Made by a program: the position numbers and the translations under genes
Source: Myoxocephalus aenaeus
Lineage: Eukaryota; Chordata; Actinopteri; Perciformes; Cottidae
Length of the DNA: 64,000 nucleotides
Direction of reading: 5' to 3'
Assembly (NCBI GenBank): GCA_038501785.1
Contig: JBAMJR010000099.1
Location: 1,129,501 to 1,193,500 of the forward strand
Shown: positions 1 to 10,785 of the stretch, piece after piece
Numbering within the stretch: position 1 is the stretch's first letter
How the letters are laid out: each line of letters starts with the position of its first letter
The notes under the pieces: generated by a model
Seen by the model: the letters and a program-made list of their open reading frames with translations, nothing else
What the model was told of the DNA's origin: nothing
The model's database searches: none

Positions 1-1647
1 AATTTGTCACTTTTGTATTTATTTACAGATTGTTAAATGTGTGTGCATGGTCCTAGTCCTGATATTGCAGCAACCCAGTATGTTCCTGTTTTGTAAGTGA
101 AGCTGTACACACATTGCAGCAGCTGCAGTCATTATTGGACCAATCCGCAATGGGCAGCCCTGCATGCTTTGCCCAGATATTTCCTGAACCACTGGGAAAT
201 ACTACCCAAAGAAAATAAATATTTATGCCACCTTAAGCTATCCCACAGGAACTTAATCTAGTCTCTGGTTCCTCCAGTTGAAATGCAAGTTAAGTTCCTG
301 AGTTCCTGGGAAAGCTCCTGTCGTGGATACACCCAATAATATCCCATCGTGGGGTCACAGTTTGCAGTAGCGGGACCAAAGAAGCTTTGGTCAATCAACA
401 GTTAAAATCAAAACAGCCTGCAGGTTCCTCACCTCAGCCTCCCAATGGAATAACAAACTCCAGTTGGACGTGTAGAGGATGGGTGTGTGTAATTGTATAT
501 TTTTCTTGCCCAAGGACATCTCAGGTGGCGAGTAAGTGAGAAAAAATAGAGCAGCTAATTTGCATTGCATGCATAAATCAATTGTTAGTGATGTTCTGAA
601 CTAAGCATCAATCTCTACCCCCTCCACCTTCTTGTTGTATGTCTATCAAATTAGCAACATCATTAACAAAGCCTCTTTCCAACATATATCATCCATTCTG
701 CTGTCCAATCTTGTCTTTTTATTTAAAAGTGTGCTTGTTGGATACATAATTGTCATCAAAACACAATGTGTTTCCTCTTAACTGCTAAGGTATGCTTCAG
801 TTAGATAAATTAAGATAGGCAGGGTATCTCGTTGATAAGGCAACAGAGAGTTTCCTGCGTTCTCATGACAGACAGAAGTGAAGAAGTCATGAATTTAAAT
901 GAGTTTCAACAGCAATGAAGCACCGGAGAGCATTGCCAGTGCCAGGTTTACCAGGCCGAGGCTCGACACAGTAATTGTATGGGTTCATCCAAAGCTAGTG
1001 AGGTGTAAAATAGACTCAGTGGCAGCCCTTTTGTCTCCACTAGGCTCTGAAATCATATTCAGGGATAACAATGAGTTGTGGAGCTGCACAGAAAGTCAAA
1101 GCAACCTGAGACACGAGGTGCGGCAGAAATGGTTTGGTACAACTAAACAATTTGTATTGTACTTAAAGGACAGTTTCGATGCAGCATAACCACTTTGGTC
1201 ATTACGAATGGGTATACATTAACCAGAGTATGTTTAATGAAACCTGAATTCATTTGTGATGAACAAATGAACAGTTTGCTTATTCATTGAGTGGTGTTTC
1301 ATTAAAATATGCCATGATGTTAATTTATAACATGAAAGAAATGGAAGTCACTTCACTATTCAAAAAATGACTGAACCTTGAAGCCAGTAACCATTCCGTA
1401 GGTGACTCATAAGACATATTTTTCATTGAGAAATATGAAATTGATTTGAAACATTTTACGAGCATTTTACCTCCTTGCATCATAAACAGAAAATCTGTCA
1501 ACCACCAATCGGAAACATGCAAGCATACAGTATATCAGGTACTCAATTGTTCTGTGTAGTGTTGGGTTAATTCTTATATTTACCTCGCAACCATTGAGAT
1601 GGAGGATTAAGTTATTGCAGCAGTGACTTACTCACAAGACTATACAT
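1..1647. other. No gene recognised (non-coding, unique-looking)
   Basis: AT-rich sequence with no recognised domain, RNA gene or repeat. A 96-codon frame at 899-1189 (+) starts at an ATG, but its translation matches no family I know. It has no visible splice or promoter context, so I treat it as chance. Confidence 0.5.
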
Positions 1648-1735
1648 CAGGGGCGTTTCTAGGATTGAAAGAAAGGGGTGGCTTAGCCCCAAGGGAACTG
1701 GCAATTTTTTTTAGGGCCCATTTGGGGCCGCGGAT
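1648..1735 (+). mobile_element. Fragment of a DNA transposon end (hAT-like)
   Basis: The stretch begins CAGGGGCGTTTCTAGGATT and continues into a segment containing GGCTTAGCCCC, a pattern I associate with hAT-type element ends in fish genomes. The sequence then changes abruptly to another repeat family at about 1736. No matching opposite terminus or 8-bp duplication was found, so this is a broken fragment. The assignment rests on recognition of the terminus, not on a complete element. Confidence 0.35.
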
Positions 1736-1900
1736 ATTACATTACATTTCATTTAGCTGACGCTTTTATCCAAAGCGACTTACAATAAGTGCAATTCAAC
1801 CATGAGTACAAACTCAGAACAACAAGAATCAAGAAAGTACAATTTCTTCAACAAAGTTAAACCACAAAGTGCTATCAGTAAGAGACATTTACGTGTTTTA
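1736..1900 (+). repeat. Dispersed teleost repeat (TTTAGCTGACGC family)
   Basis: Contains CATTTAGCTGACGCTTTTAT followed by CCAAAGCGACTTACAATAAG, a signature I recognise from very common fish interspersed repeats. The body continues through a CAACAAGAATCAAGAAAG segment. No coding content is seen and the family name is not asserted. A weaker copy may lie near 63165. Confidence 0.5.
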
Positions 1901-2203
1901 CCATGTCCTGGATGTAGATTGGACCCGATCTGTTCGTAGCACGGTATGAACTTTTCTCAAATAACGAGAGAGAAATACTTTTCCTGCTTGTAAAGGAAAG
2001 ACGGATAAACTAGCTTTCATATCCAATGGATGGAGAATGGACCGGACAGTGTCAACTTTTGAGTTGTTTACTTGTTTTATTTTGAGCAGAAGGGAATAAG
2101 ATTTTGATCAACATTTACATCTATTTTGTTGTCTGTGTAGTTTTTACAAACCAGTGATATGTTATGCTCATTTGGACACTATCACTGAGATAAAGATGAA
2201 CTA

Positions 2204-2211
2204 GTTCAGTG
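2204..2211. repeat. 8-bp target-site duplication, left copy
   Basis: GTTCAGTG directly precedes the left terminus of the hAT element. The identical octamer follows its right terminus at 3519-3526. An 8-bp duplication is the hallmark of hAT transposition. Confidence 0.85.
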
Positions 2212-2861
2212 CAATGTTCCCTTTAATTTTTTTTCAACACTGAGCAATTTTTTTTTTTTCTGAGCGCACATTTCAGCACTTTGAGCAATTCGCAACCACG
2301 CGACCTGCCGAAGATGACCACAAGCCTGCGTTAGTTATAGGGGATTCAAAGAGATGACAGCAAATGCATCAATATGTATACAAGGTTGATATTTATTCAA
2401 TATCCTTTATAATGGCTGGACTTTGGGAACATTTTAATGACGGTGTTTTACCAGTCAGTTTAGTTGAACTTAAAGGATCTTTGTTGAACTTCAATAAGGG
2501 GAGGTTATGACTGGTTCACTGGTTATGACTGATAATAATATATATATAAAAAATAAAAGTATCAAAGGTGTTTAGTCATTTCTCAGCAGGTACAACATTT
2601 AAGTGGAACTTCATTGAAAGAAAAATGCTAATGCAGTGCTTAACAATAATTATAGGCCTATTAAATTGACATGGTGTCATTTTTCCTAAAGGTAGCCTAT
2701 ATAAACAATTTAATAACTGGAATGGTTTGCAACAAACTAGGCTACAAAACATGTCATTTGAATGTCATTGAGGGAGATAGGCCTATCTGGCTATGTGGCT
2801 CATCTTGTCTGCAGGCCTATGGAAGACACATGTCTCTAAAGAACAGCATCTGAAAAACAGG

Positions 2862-3080
2862 TTAACCAAAAGAGAAACACGTTTTCCCACGTGCGAACTC
2901 TCCTTTCGCTTTTGCCTCCGAGCAGAATTTGCAGATCACGCCACTCCTTTCTTCATATTTAAATATGTCTGAAAGTTTCATCCTACCTGTGTCAGGTTGG
3001 ACTATTTCATCTAGCCACTCATGTTTGAACGTTAGGCAGACCTTTTTCTGGGGCACCTGCTCTGCCTTTCTTTTCGCCAT
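2862..3080 (-). pseudogene. N-terminal fragment of a transposon-derived zinc-finger protein
   Basis: A 72-codon frame starts MAKRKAEQVPQKKVCLTFK and continues with HEWLDEIVQ, LSDIFKYEE and VICKFCSEAKAKGEFARGKT. The pair of cysteines in CKFC and the basic N-terminus resemble the first exon of hAT/ZBED-like, transposon-derived proteins (KIAA1586-like proteins come to mind). It lies wholly inside the hAT element, antisense to the window, and stops after 72 codons, with no downstream catalytic region. It is either the first exon of an element whose remainder was deleted, or a captured fragment. The resemblance is from memory and was not searched. Confidence 0.5.
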
Positions 3081-3217
3081 GGTAGCCTATAACTGCTGGA
3101 GCAGGGCCCGCCAAGAGTAGACTAAACAGCGCCGGCCCTAGCTCATGTGGCGCTCCAGGCGAGCTTCACTTCTGGCGCCCGGAGGAGGACAGCGGGGGTG
3201 GGGGGTGTTAACGAAGG

Positions 3218-3284
3218 CAGAGCGCTAGCAGAGGTACAGAGCGCTAGCGGATGTACAGAGAGCGGATGTACAGAGAGCGCATGT
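3218..3284 (+). repeat. Short tandem array inside the hAT element
   Basis: Four successive units begin CAGAG and end near TGTA/GGTA: two 19-bp units (CAGAGCGCTAGC core), then shortened units of 15 and 14 bp lacking the CGCTAG insert. This looks like replication slippage within the transposon. Confidence 0.7.
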
Positions 3285-3518
3285 CGAGAAACGGGACGCT
3301 GATTGGCCAAGAAGACTCGACACGTCACATCAAAGATCTTCTATTGTGAAGATGGCTCACTCCTATCTCAGAAACACTGGCGCAAAAAAGATTTTTAACC
3401 CCTGAAAACAAAATCGTTTGTGCGGTCTGAAAAATGTGCGCGGTCTGAAAAATCTATTGCGCAGCCACTTCGACTGGCCTGCGCGGCCGCGCACGCGCAC
3501 AGATCAGAGGGAACACTG

Positions 3519-3526
3519 GTTCAGTG
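3519..3526. repeat. 8-bp target-site duplication, right copy
   Basis: GTTCAGTG immediately follows the right terminus (GGGAACACTG) and is identical to the copy at 2204-2211. Confidence 0.85.
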
Positions 3527-3893
3527 TCAAATATACCATTCAATAGAGAAAAAAACACATTTCATCTTAATTATCGAATGATAAATATTGTATGATGGTA
3601 CTCCTTGGTGTAGTTTACTTTGAGATAAACTCCTTGGTATAGTCCTGCTGTGGTTGATGAGAGATGTTATTTGGCAGAGTGAGAAAGCCAGCGCAGCAGC
3701 CTCCCCAAGGTCCTAGTGCCCGAAACGTAGGTAGGCTATACATTGATATACATTGATATGCATTGACTTGTTATCATAAGTCTTCCAACTGGACTTCTTG
3801 GACAGTATTTCATCACCTCAGGGAACAAGACCAATACAACTTCATCAGCTGGCAAGCAACATTTACCTTAGCCTCCCCTATCTAGGGAAACCT
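3527..3893. other. No gene recognised
   Basis: Mixed-composition flank between the hAT insertion and a SINE-like repeat. A short repeated TACATTGATATACATTGATATG segment lies near 3738. Nothing else stands out. Confidence 0.4.
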
Positions 3894-4170
3894 TTGGCTC
3901 AGTTCGATCTCCGGCTCCACTAGTCCATGTCGATTGTGTCCTTGGGCAAGACACTTAACCCCAAATTGCTCCCGTAGGCTGTGCTGGCGGTGTGTGAATG
4001 GGTATGAATGATTAGTCCTGATGGGCAGGTATCTCCTTGCATGGTAGCCCCTGCCATCAGTGTATGAATGGATGAATGAAATGTAATGTTAAAAGTGCTT
4101 TCAGTGGTCGGAAGACTGGAAAAGCGCTATACAGTATACAGTCCATTTGCCATTTACCATTTACCATTCC
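3894..4170 (+). mobile_element. SINE-like dispersed repeat, 5' truncated
   Basis: GCTCAGTTCGATCTCCGGCTC resembles a tRNA B-box region. It is followed by the body GTCCTTGGGCAAGACACTTA, then GCCATCAGTGTATGAATG, then AAAGCGCTATACAGTATACAG. The 3' tail repeats CCATTTGCCATTTACCATTTACCATT-like heptamers. This order is a familiar fish interspersed repeat. No A box is visible, so the copy is probably truncated at its 5' end. A diverged copy in the opposite orientation lies at 14748-14950. Whether the family is a true SINE or a DNA-element derivative is not settled from sequence alone. Confidence 0.6.
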
Positions 4171-4611
4171 CTATCTGATCCGCTGTGCTGAACTACAATG
4201 CTATGATAATGCTGCTTATCTTGGAGCCCAGAATAAAAAGGATTGATTGCAGGCGTCCAATATCTGGAGGAGAGCCTTAGCAAATCCAGCGACATATCAG
4301 ATAGCCTATGCCTAAATAAAGTCTTCTTCCTCTGTTTTCTTACTGTATAGCAAATAAACGGTATGTACACCAAGGGAAGAAGGAACTGTGGAGATAAGCA
4401 CTATATAACTAAACTAGCAGCTCTACTAAAGTATAGATGGCATAGATCAACATATCCTCATACATACAAGTAAGTATGATATCTTACTTAAAGTTATTCC
4501 TCATTTTTAGTGCACATGGGGATGGAAGCCAGTGCTCTGACGTGGATGGCAATCAGATTTTCATTCAGCTATTTAATGTGGGTAATTTAAAATTGAACAC
4601 ACACACGAATA

Positions 4612-4619
4612 CCCCCCCC

Positions 4620-4681
<62 letters not shown>
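4612..4681 (+). repeat. (C)11 followed by (CA)n microsatellite
   Basis: A run of C grades directly into about 29 CA dinucleotides. It is read straight from the sequence. Confidence 0.95.
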
Positions 4682-4684
<3 letters not shown>

Positions 4685-5319
4685 GTATCTATGACTCCTC
4701 GGCCACTTTATGTTTTCTACATTTCAGAGCGTGTATTTAAAGAAACGTGGCATGGGATTAAGAGTGGAGGAGTCCCTCCTCCGCGATCCGTGAATATTAA
4801 AATCCTGAAATTAGGATGTAACAAAATAACAATTTATAGAGGCATAGTTTCACTTGCAATAAATACCTCTGATTTACTAACTCCAAAGTAAAGAATCTTT
4901 CTTCCGCCCTCATGCTGACTGAAGTCAGACCAAGTTAAGGGAAGGGCACATGGCCCCATTAAGCTGTTCTATCAAACATTGCTCAGAAATAATTAATTGT
5001 GATATTAAACACTCACAACATGTCGACTTCCTGCTCTTTTTGGGTTGATGTATTGCCCTTCAAACCCCTTTACTGGTGAGACTTTTGTTCACAGTCCATT
5101 AGTCCACAATATTTCACCATCAAGCCACCTCTTTTTCAAATCTTTCACTCTTTTTTTCGTATTTGTATTTGTCCTATTGCAAACATATCATTCACTTGAA
5201 AAAGTTGTCATTATTTTGACACTGTTTTTCCTGTGTCAAGAAAGGAATGTGACAGGTTTATTGGGGTGATGTTTCAGTAAAAGCTTCAAGTTGCAACTGT
5301 TTATATTGGTAACTGGTAT

Positions 5320-5490
5320 AGATAACATATAATATATATAGAATATATATACAAAATAATATATACAAAAAATAGAATAGAATAATACAGAAAATGCACA
5401 ATATATACAAAAAGAATAATAATATTAAAATGACTTAACTAACAAAACAGTACAAACAAAACAGTAGTGCGAAGATTTAGCCAAACCAAA
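5320..5490. repeat. A/T-rich low-complexity block, possibly LINE 3'UTR-derived
   Basis: Repeated AATATATATACAAAAT and AATAGAATAGAAT strings resemble the 3' untranslated part of the LINE at 12.9-13.1 kb, which contains similar strings. Such A/T-rich strings can also arise independently, so the relationship is weak. Confidence 0.3.
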
Positions 5491-5657
5491 AAACAACAGT
5501 GTGGAATTTGGGAACTTAATGATTTAATCCTAAATTATTCTATATTTGAAGTGTGTTGAATGCATTACCAGTCACTAAGCTCTTTGTCAAGTACAATATG
5601 CCCCTGCTCACTTTTCTTTCTTACCAATAAACACACACAGTCACACAGTCACACAGT

Positions 5658-5659
<2 letters not shown>

Positions 5660-5702
<43 letters not shown>
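5660..5702 (+). repeat. (CA)n microsatellite
   Basis: About 21 perfect CA units, preceded by CACACAGT imperfect repeats. Confidence 0.95.
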
Positions 5703-5704
<2 letters not shown>

Positions 5705-8538
5705 AAAGTCAATCAAACTCATTCTATTTTTGCCCTTAGATGTTAACACCGTGCACACTTTCTGTATCACACACACACTACACTAACCGCCAATTATACA
5801 TTGTGATTAGGATTCGGCGACAGGCTCCACTGCCACTTTAAATTGGCACTAACATGGCAGTGGCGTAATAAGGCAGGTCTGCTGGGTCAGCGGTGGGACA
5901 CGGGGTCACATTAGACATCTGATGTGATGTCAGAAGTTTGGCCTCAAGGTTCAGCAGGCCTCACTAAAGTAACAGCCAGACTTGGTAGTATTGGAAGGTT
6001 TGATGGGGACTAGTATCACAAATGTGGGAAAGCAGTGCATTGTGTAGAAGTGAAAGTATGTTTTTTATGGTATGTAGCTGAAGGCAAGACACAATAACTT
6101 ATTTGACAACTTAGAAAATCCTTTGAGCATCACACCATGACCTTCACGGTCAGACCAAACCTCTGCTTCTGTGCACTGTGAGTAATCTGGCTCGTAATTC
6201 ACAGGTGGTTATGTTCAAAGAGAGAGGCTCCAAATACAGCAGGGATAAGTCCATAGCTCCAAACATAATGTGTGTTGTTTCATTTTAGTATAACCTGTCA
6301 CAACTTGACATTATTTGGAAAACTAACTTGTAAAAGTGAATTATAGTGTCAAAACAACCAATAAAGAGAAAACGAGGACTACAGCAGGTGCATTAATTCT
6401 CCAATGGTCGCTCTTTACCCAAAACCTTTTAGCGATTTTACAGTTGCTAGGACCAACATGTGTTCATACACTATACATTTTTTGGGGGGGAAACTTTATA
6501 ATGAAAACAAACTGACTTCATATCACTTATGGATCATGTTTCTAGGAAAGATCACGCTCATGAAGATTGCATCAATATCTCAGTTGGTCATAAAGTGTAG
6601 TTGGCTTTATCAACATTTGCAATGGAGATAAGATTGTTATGTAAAGTAGCTTTAATGTTAACATATTTCTTGACGAGCCATAAAGTGCATTACGGGGGGA
6701 AAAAAACATAATGAATAAAACATAAGAACACATTAAAAGATCAGCACAAGAATAGCAATAAAACCCAAACTTTAATGGTTGCTTTACAGAAGGATGTTAT
6801 CAGGAGGGATTTAAATAAAAATGCAATATAGGTAAGGTTATCCAAAGAAATAATAGAATAAACTGAAAACCCCACAAATTAAGAAGAAAACACAAGAAGG
6901 TTGATGAGGGAAAGGATATAAAATCTAATAGGCTATTAAAAATTGAGTTATCACGTTAACAGATAACAGTGCAAACATAACACAGAAATGGTAAACAAAG
7001 ACATGGTCAGGATTTTTTAAAGGCTTTCATGAATACGTATCTTAGAAACAAAGAAATAGATAACAAAGAACATGGAACGGCCTCCGGGATGGATCCCCAT
7101 TACAATACACATGGGCCAATACATTCCCAAAAGGACAGTTACGGTACACAAGATGGTATTGAAATGTATGAGCAGAATTTAAAATCAAAATGGAGGACCG
7201 CATTTCAAAAGGGTAAGCCAATCAATGATTCTGTCATTTATTTAAAACATTAGATGTGTATCACCATTTGACGATTATCTACTCAGACATGTTTACTCAA
7301 CAGGCATCATATTCAGGTGTGAGCCAACTGAGTCTTAGCCAACAACAAACAGTTTAAGCCCAAACCTGTTCCAAAACAATATCATATTGTTTAAACACTC
7401 TCTCTCCCGTTCTGTTTTTTTGGTGTCTCTCTTAATCACACTCAGCTCCACACGGACGGCGATTCACTGTTCACAGTCTCGGTCTAATCCGCTGCAGCAA
7501 GTTTAGCTAACTCGTCATAATGAAATAACTAGTGAACCAACTGCAAAGAATTAAGACATAAACATAAGTCAAATGGCATTAGCCAACCATCAAAAGACAA
7601 AACACACTCCAAAAAAAAAAATATATAATAAACCATGAGGCCAAACAAATCAAAACCACCAACCACCTTGCTGTGATTTGAGAGAAATGATCCGCAAGGT
7701 GTAGAAGCTATAGAACCTGTAAAAGTGGAAACAGTAAAAAAAAACATTATATTTATTTTTTGACTATTTACATTATCCATGAACACCTTTCGATAGAGTG
7801 ATCATGTGACGCTGAATGCAAGAACTTGTTGGAAGCGAGAGTGCACAGATCAAATCTGCTGCAGCGTATTGATGTGGTGGACATGTATTGTTAAATGGAC
7901 ACTGCTGATCATTCGTCGTTATGTTTGTTGTGCTACATCAGTGGTCTCATTGCTAATTTGCATCCATGCTTGGTGAGCATTCATCTAAACGTCAGTAAAC
8001 AGGATGATCATTCATCAGCTTCTTGCTGTGCTCAGGTGTTCAGCTCTTCCAGCTCACTTAGATGCCCAACGTTTATATGGATCTACTCCATTGGTTACAA
8101 TAAAGTTGTTTGTCACAATAAAGCTGTTCTCAAACCACAAGTGAGTTTTCATCTTCATGTGTGCCATTGCTTACCAGCCACTGTCGCCTAGCAACAACAA
8201 CCATTTGCTGTTATGTGACGTCTTGAGGTCATTTGCATTATTTATGTGGCCTTCTTGATTTAATTTGCAATGAAAGAGGGATAACTTAATACTTGTACTT
8301 TTATCAGAACAGCCCAAATAAAGTATGTTGATATTTTAGTGATTATTTTATGCTACTTTAGAAGCTCACAATACTGCACACAAGATGTAAACCTATAGAA
8401 AATAAAAGAGAATAATCTTTATCTAATCTTTTTATTCAGTATGTGTGCACATCTATTAAGATGTTGACTCAGTGTACTTAAACTGCAATAGACAACAAGG
8501 CCAAACAAACATTTACCATGTACAGACATATATACTGT

Positions 8539-8557
8539 ATATATATATATATATATA
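8539..8557 (+). repeat. (AT)n microsatellite
   Basis: A short perfect AT tract within an AT-rich region. Confidence 0.85.
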
Positions 8558-8789
8558 GAAGAACATGTGTAATAGTAAAACAGTACCGCAATAGTTATAG
8601 TCAAAGGGTCCTGAAATAAAATATATAACTGCAAAAATAATGTATATATATATAAGTTCTGCATGGGTGTCTTACACTTCTGGGGTAATACCACTTTGAG
8701 TTGAACTATAGATATTCTCAAGAAGAGTGTGCTAAAGGAAAATCATGGTTACATGGCAACTGCAGTGTTTGTTAATTATATAGTCACGA

Positions 8790-8790
<1 letters not shown>

Positions 8791-8840
<50 letters not shown>
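8791..8840 (+). repeat. (TG)25 microsatellite
   Basis: Twenty-five perfect TG units. Confidence 0.95.
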
Positions 8841-8841
<1 letters not shown>

Positions 8842-9638
8842 ATGCTTGGAATCCCCTTTTAAAAATATAGTATGAGTATCTGCGCTGTGTTATGGTATGT
8901 TTTGCAGTAGCGTGTGCACAGGTATGTGTCTGTAGACACATGTATGTTATGGTGTGCTTGTCAAAGCTGAACCTAACTGAAAGTGTCCCAGAGCATTTGT
9001 GTGGCTACAGATGATTAATGATTGTTGACTCAAACACAAGCAGGAGGAAGCACAGACAGAGTGAGACAGATGAAGACAGATAGAGGCAGCGGGAGAAGCT
9101 GAAGTTAAATAGCCCTATATCAACATTTCAGACGCTGTGGCTAATAAGCCTCTAAAGGCACTTCTTTTTCACCACAACCACCTCCCCAAAGGGATACTGG
9201 AGCATGATTTGTATGAGAGACAGAAAGAGGAGAACGCTGGTGAAGAGAAAGAGCAGATCTGTCGGTCAGTTTACCCCACGTTCTAACACCTACAATGTAT
9301 GTTAACTCGACAGTCCTTTTTATAATTTAACCTCTATTGAACCAGCCAATAAAATAGCTTATGTGTTTTGATATCTAGGTTACATTTAAATTGTTCTTGT
9401 GTTTTTTTTATAGCAGTAAGCAAGCTTCAAAACTGTAATAAATAATCCTAATAAGCCCACATCTATATTATTTAATCATAAGTGTTTTCTTGTCAAAAAA
9501 AAATGGAAAGACCATTGTGTCAATTAGATTAGGGTTGACAGGTGCATGCAGGTTAAGAGATTTCAGAGCAGTGACAGTAGCAGTGGAGGACTCCGGCTGT
9601 TTAAGGGGCAGGGGCAAAGAATATAAAAAGAGCATGCG
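8841..9638. other. No gene recognised
   Basis: Unique-looking sequence between a (TG)n tract and the minisatellite region. An AGACAGA-rich patch lies near 9050-9090. No frame resembles a known protein. Confidence 0.4.
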
Positions 9639-9668
9639 ATGGGGCACCAGCATGCCGAAGGAACCCCA

Positions 9669-9749
9669 GGGCACTTCATCACATTGTCTCCACTGGATAG
9701 GCCTTCTAGAGGGCACTTCATCACATTTCTCTACTATAAATCTCCTAAA
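9669..9749 (+). repeat. ~40-bp minisatellite, units 1 and 2
   Basis: Two adjacent units start GGGCACTTCATCACATT and contain CTCCACTGGAT (unit 1) or CTCTACTATAA (unit 2). Unit 1 ends GGCCTTCTAGAG and unit 2 ends ATCTCCTAAA. The same alternation recurs at 10426-10491 and 10912-10985, so the array has an 80-bp dimer order. The array is now split by two transposon insertions. Confidence 0.75.
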
Positions 9750-9750
9750 T
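9743..9750. repeat. Probable 8-bp duplication, left copy
   Basis: TCCTAAAT here matches TCCTAAAG at 10419-10426 in seven of eight positions. Joining the flanks across one copy regenerates a normal unit boundary, as seen at 10914-10925. Confidence 0.6.
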
Positions 9751-10418
9751 CCCAAAAGGGACCGCTCCCCAACCTTTTTTGCGCCACGGACCGGTTTTGT
9801 GTAAGACAATATTTTCACGGACCGGCCTTCACGGTGTGGACAATAAATATGACGTAATACATATGACGTAATAAATATGACAATCAATATGACGTAATCA
9901 ATATGACGTAATACAATTATACGACCGACATTAAAATCAAATATATAGTGCATAAAAATACAACTCACCATTACGCCGAATTAGTGGGAGCCCTGAGCTT
10001 GTTTCTCTGTTACGAGCCGGTCCCATCTCGGGTTGATGAGAGACAATGACACCCGACGTGTGTTCTTTATGTCTACTCCGTAACTTAAACCTTTATGTCC
10101 AGTCTATAACATAAAACCCGCTTCACAAAGACAGGATGTTGGAAATGGAAGCAGGGTTTTCAGAGCTTTTTTTGCGATCTCAGGATATTCTGCCTTGATT
10201 TTAATCCAGAAGTACTTTTAAGTTCCATTTTTGGGGTAACGTATCACATGACCTCTTGATTTGTCAAGAGGCTCAGATGCACAGACGGATATATCTGGTA
10301 ATTTTTCAAAAGAAAACATCTTTCCAACCAATCAAAATTTTTTTCATTCATTCTTCTTGTGCGGCTCAGAACCAAGGGACCCACGGACCGGTAACGGGCC
10401 ACGGCCCGGTGGTTCGGG
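9751..10418. mobile_element. hAT-type element inserted in the minisatellite
   Basis: Near the left end the sequence reads CTCCCCAACCTTTTTTGCGC then CACGGACCGGTTTTGTGTAAG. The right end reads CGGCCCGGTGGTTCGGG. Inverted, the two ends share CCC(C/G)AACC next to GG/GCC-rich sequence containing GGACCGG. These are familiar hAT-type termini. A TCCTAAA(T/G) octamer flanks the element. The interior has no transposase frame and includes four TGACGTAA octamers at 9850-9911. The outermost 14 bases on the left do not pair with the right end, so the exact left boundary is uncertain. Confidence 0.6.
9850..9911 (+). repeat. Cluster of four TGACGTAA motifs in a degenerate tandem array
   Basis: AATATGACGTAAT-like units occur at 9850, 9864, 9890 and 9904, with one decayed unit (ATATGACAATC) between the second and third. 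TGACGTAA is close to ATF/CREB and PAR-bZIP binding sites. They sit inside the hAT-type element. Confidence 0.6.
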
Positions 10419-10425
10419 TCCTAAA

Positions 10426-10491
10426 GGGCAACTCGTCAAATTTTTCCCACTAAATGGGCCTTCCAGAGTGCACATCACATTTCTCCACTGT
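10426..10491 (+). repeat. Minisatellite units 3 and start of 4
   Basis: A diverged unit GGGCAACTCGTCAAATTTTT ending GGCCTTCCAGAG is followed by the first half of another unit (ATCACATTTCTCCACTGT). The second half of that unit resumes at 10912 after the 5S-derived insertion. Confidence 0.65.
10482..10491. repeat. 10-bp target-site duplication, left copy
   Basis: TCTCCACTGT here is identical to 10902-10911 and brackets the 5S-derived element. Because minisatellite units contain similar text, the duplication was checked by rejoining the flanks. The result matches unit 2 at 9727-9749. Confidence 0.75.
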
Positions 10492-10506
10492 CTAATCTAA
10501 TCTAAT

Positions 10507-10719
10507 CTATCCCATAACCTCAGAGGGTTGTTGGGGCACCACAGACGATCTGTTGACCAGCTCTCTCCATCCCTCTCTGTCCTCGGCAGCTCTTATTGCC
10601 TCACTGAGTATCAAGTGAGTCCATTCTCCGATGTTAGGCGCGGTCCTTGGTGACCCGGGCGACGACCGAGCCGGTATGGGTAAAGCTGTGGTAGTCATCA
10701 TATGGTGTGTCTTGGGCAA
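10507..10719 (-). pseudogene. LINE C-terminus-like frame in the SINE 3' half
   Basis: The frame ends with SEAIRAAEDREGWRELVN followed by RSSVVPQQP. The pattern A-x-DR-x-x-W-R-x-x-V resembles the last residues of many LINE ORF2 proteins. It sits just upstream of the simple-repeat tail, where the partner LINE's coding end would be expected if the SINE borrowed that LINE's 3' end. No polymerase motifs are present, so it has no enzymatic role. The partner LINE is not identified. Confidence 0.45.
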
Positions 10720-10785
10720 TTAAACCTGGCAGCGCCCATCCCTCTCCTGGTTGGGTGCAGTTTTAACGTCATACCCAGGAGTTAA

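Larger units (their letters stand above)
2212..3518. mobile_element. Complete hAT-superfamily insertion, non-autonomous or decayed
   Basis: The left end reads CAATGTTCCCTTTAA. The right end is the inverted TCAGAGGGAACACTG, so the terminal inverted repeats match at most of their first 15 positions. Both sides carry the same octamer GTTCAGTG. The 1307-bp interior holds a minus-strand transposase-like frame (2862-3080), a GC-rich segment around 3140-3330 with a small tandem array, and repeated GTGCGCGGTCTGAAAAAT-type motifs near the right end. A full hAT transposase needs roughly 600 or more residues. Only about 72 residues of frame are visible, so the element cannot have made its own transposase in its present form. 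The ends and duplications are seen directly; the superfamily call follows from the 8-bp duplication and terminus type. Confidence 0.85.
4171..8790. other. Non-coding stretch with scattered microsatellites
   Basis: No protein family was recognised in any frame. Content is AT-rich, with (CA)n tracts at 4612 and 5660, an A/T-rich low-complexity block at 5320-5490 and a (TA)n tract at 8539. Two AATAAA hexamers 18 bp apart (8099 and 8117) could be a polyadenylation region, but no transcript upstream is recognisable. Confidence 0.45.

Noticed and set aside
899..1189. 96-codon ORF on the plus strand
   Set aside because: No recognisable domain, no splice or promoter context, and a length compatible with chance in a 64-kb window.
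9468..9971. 167-codon minus ORF
   Set aside because: It runs through minisatellite units and the hAT-type terminus, so it is an accident of repeat sequence. It has no protein similarity.
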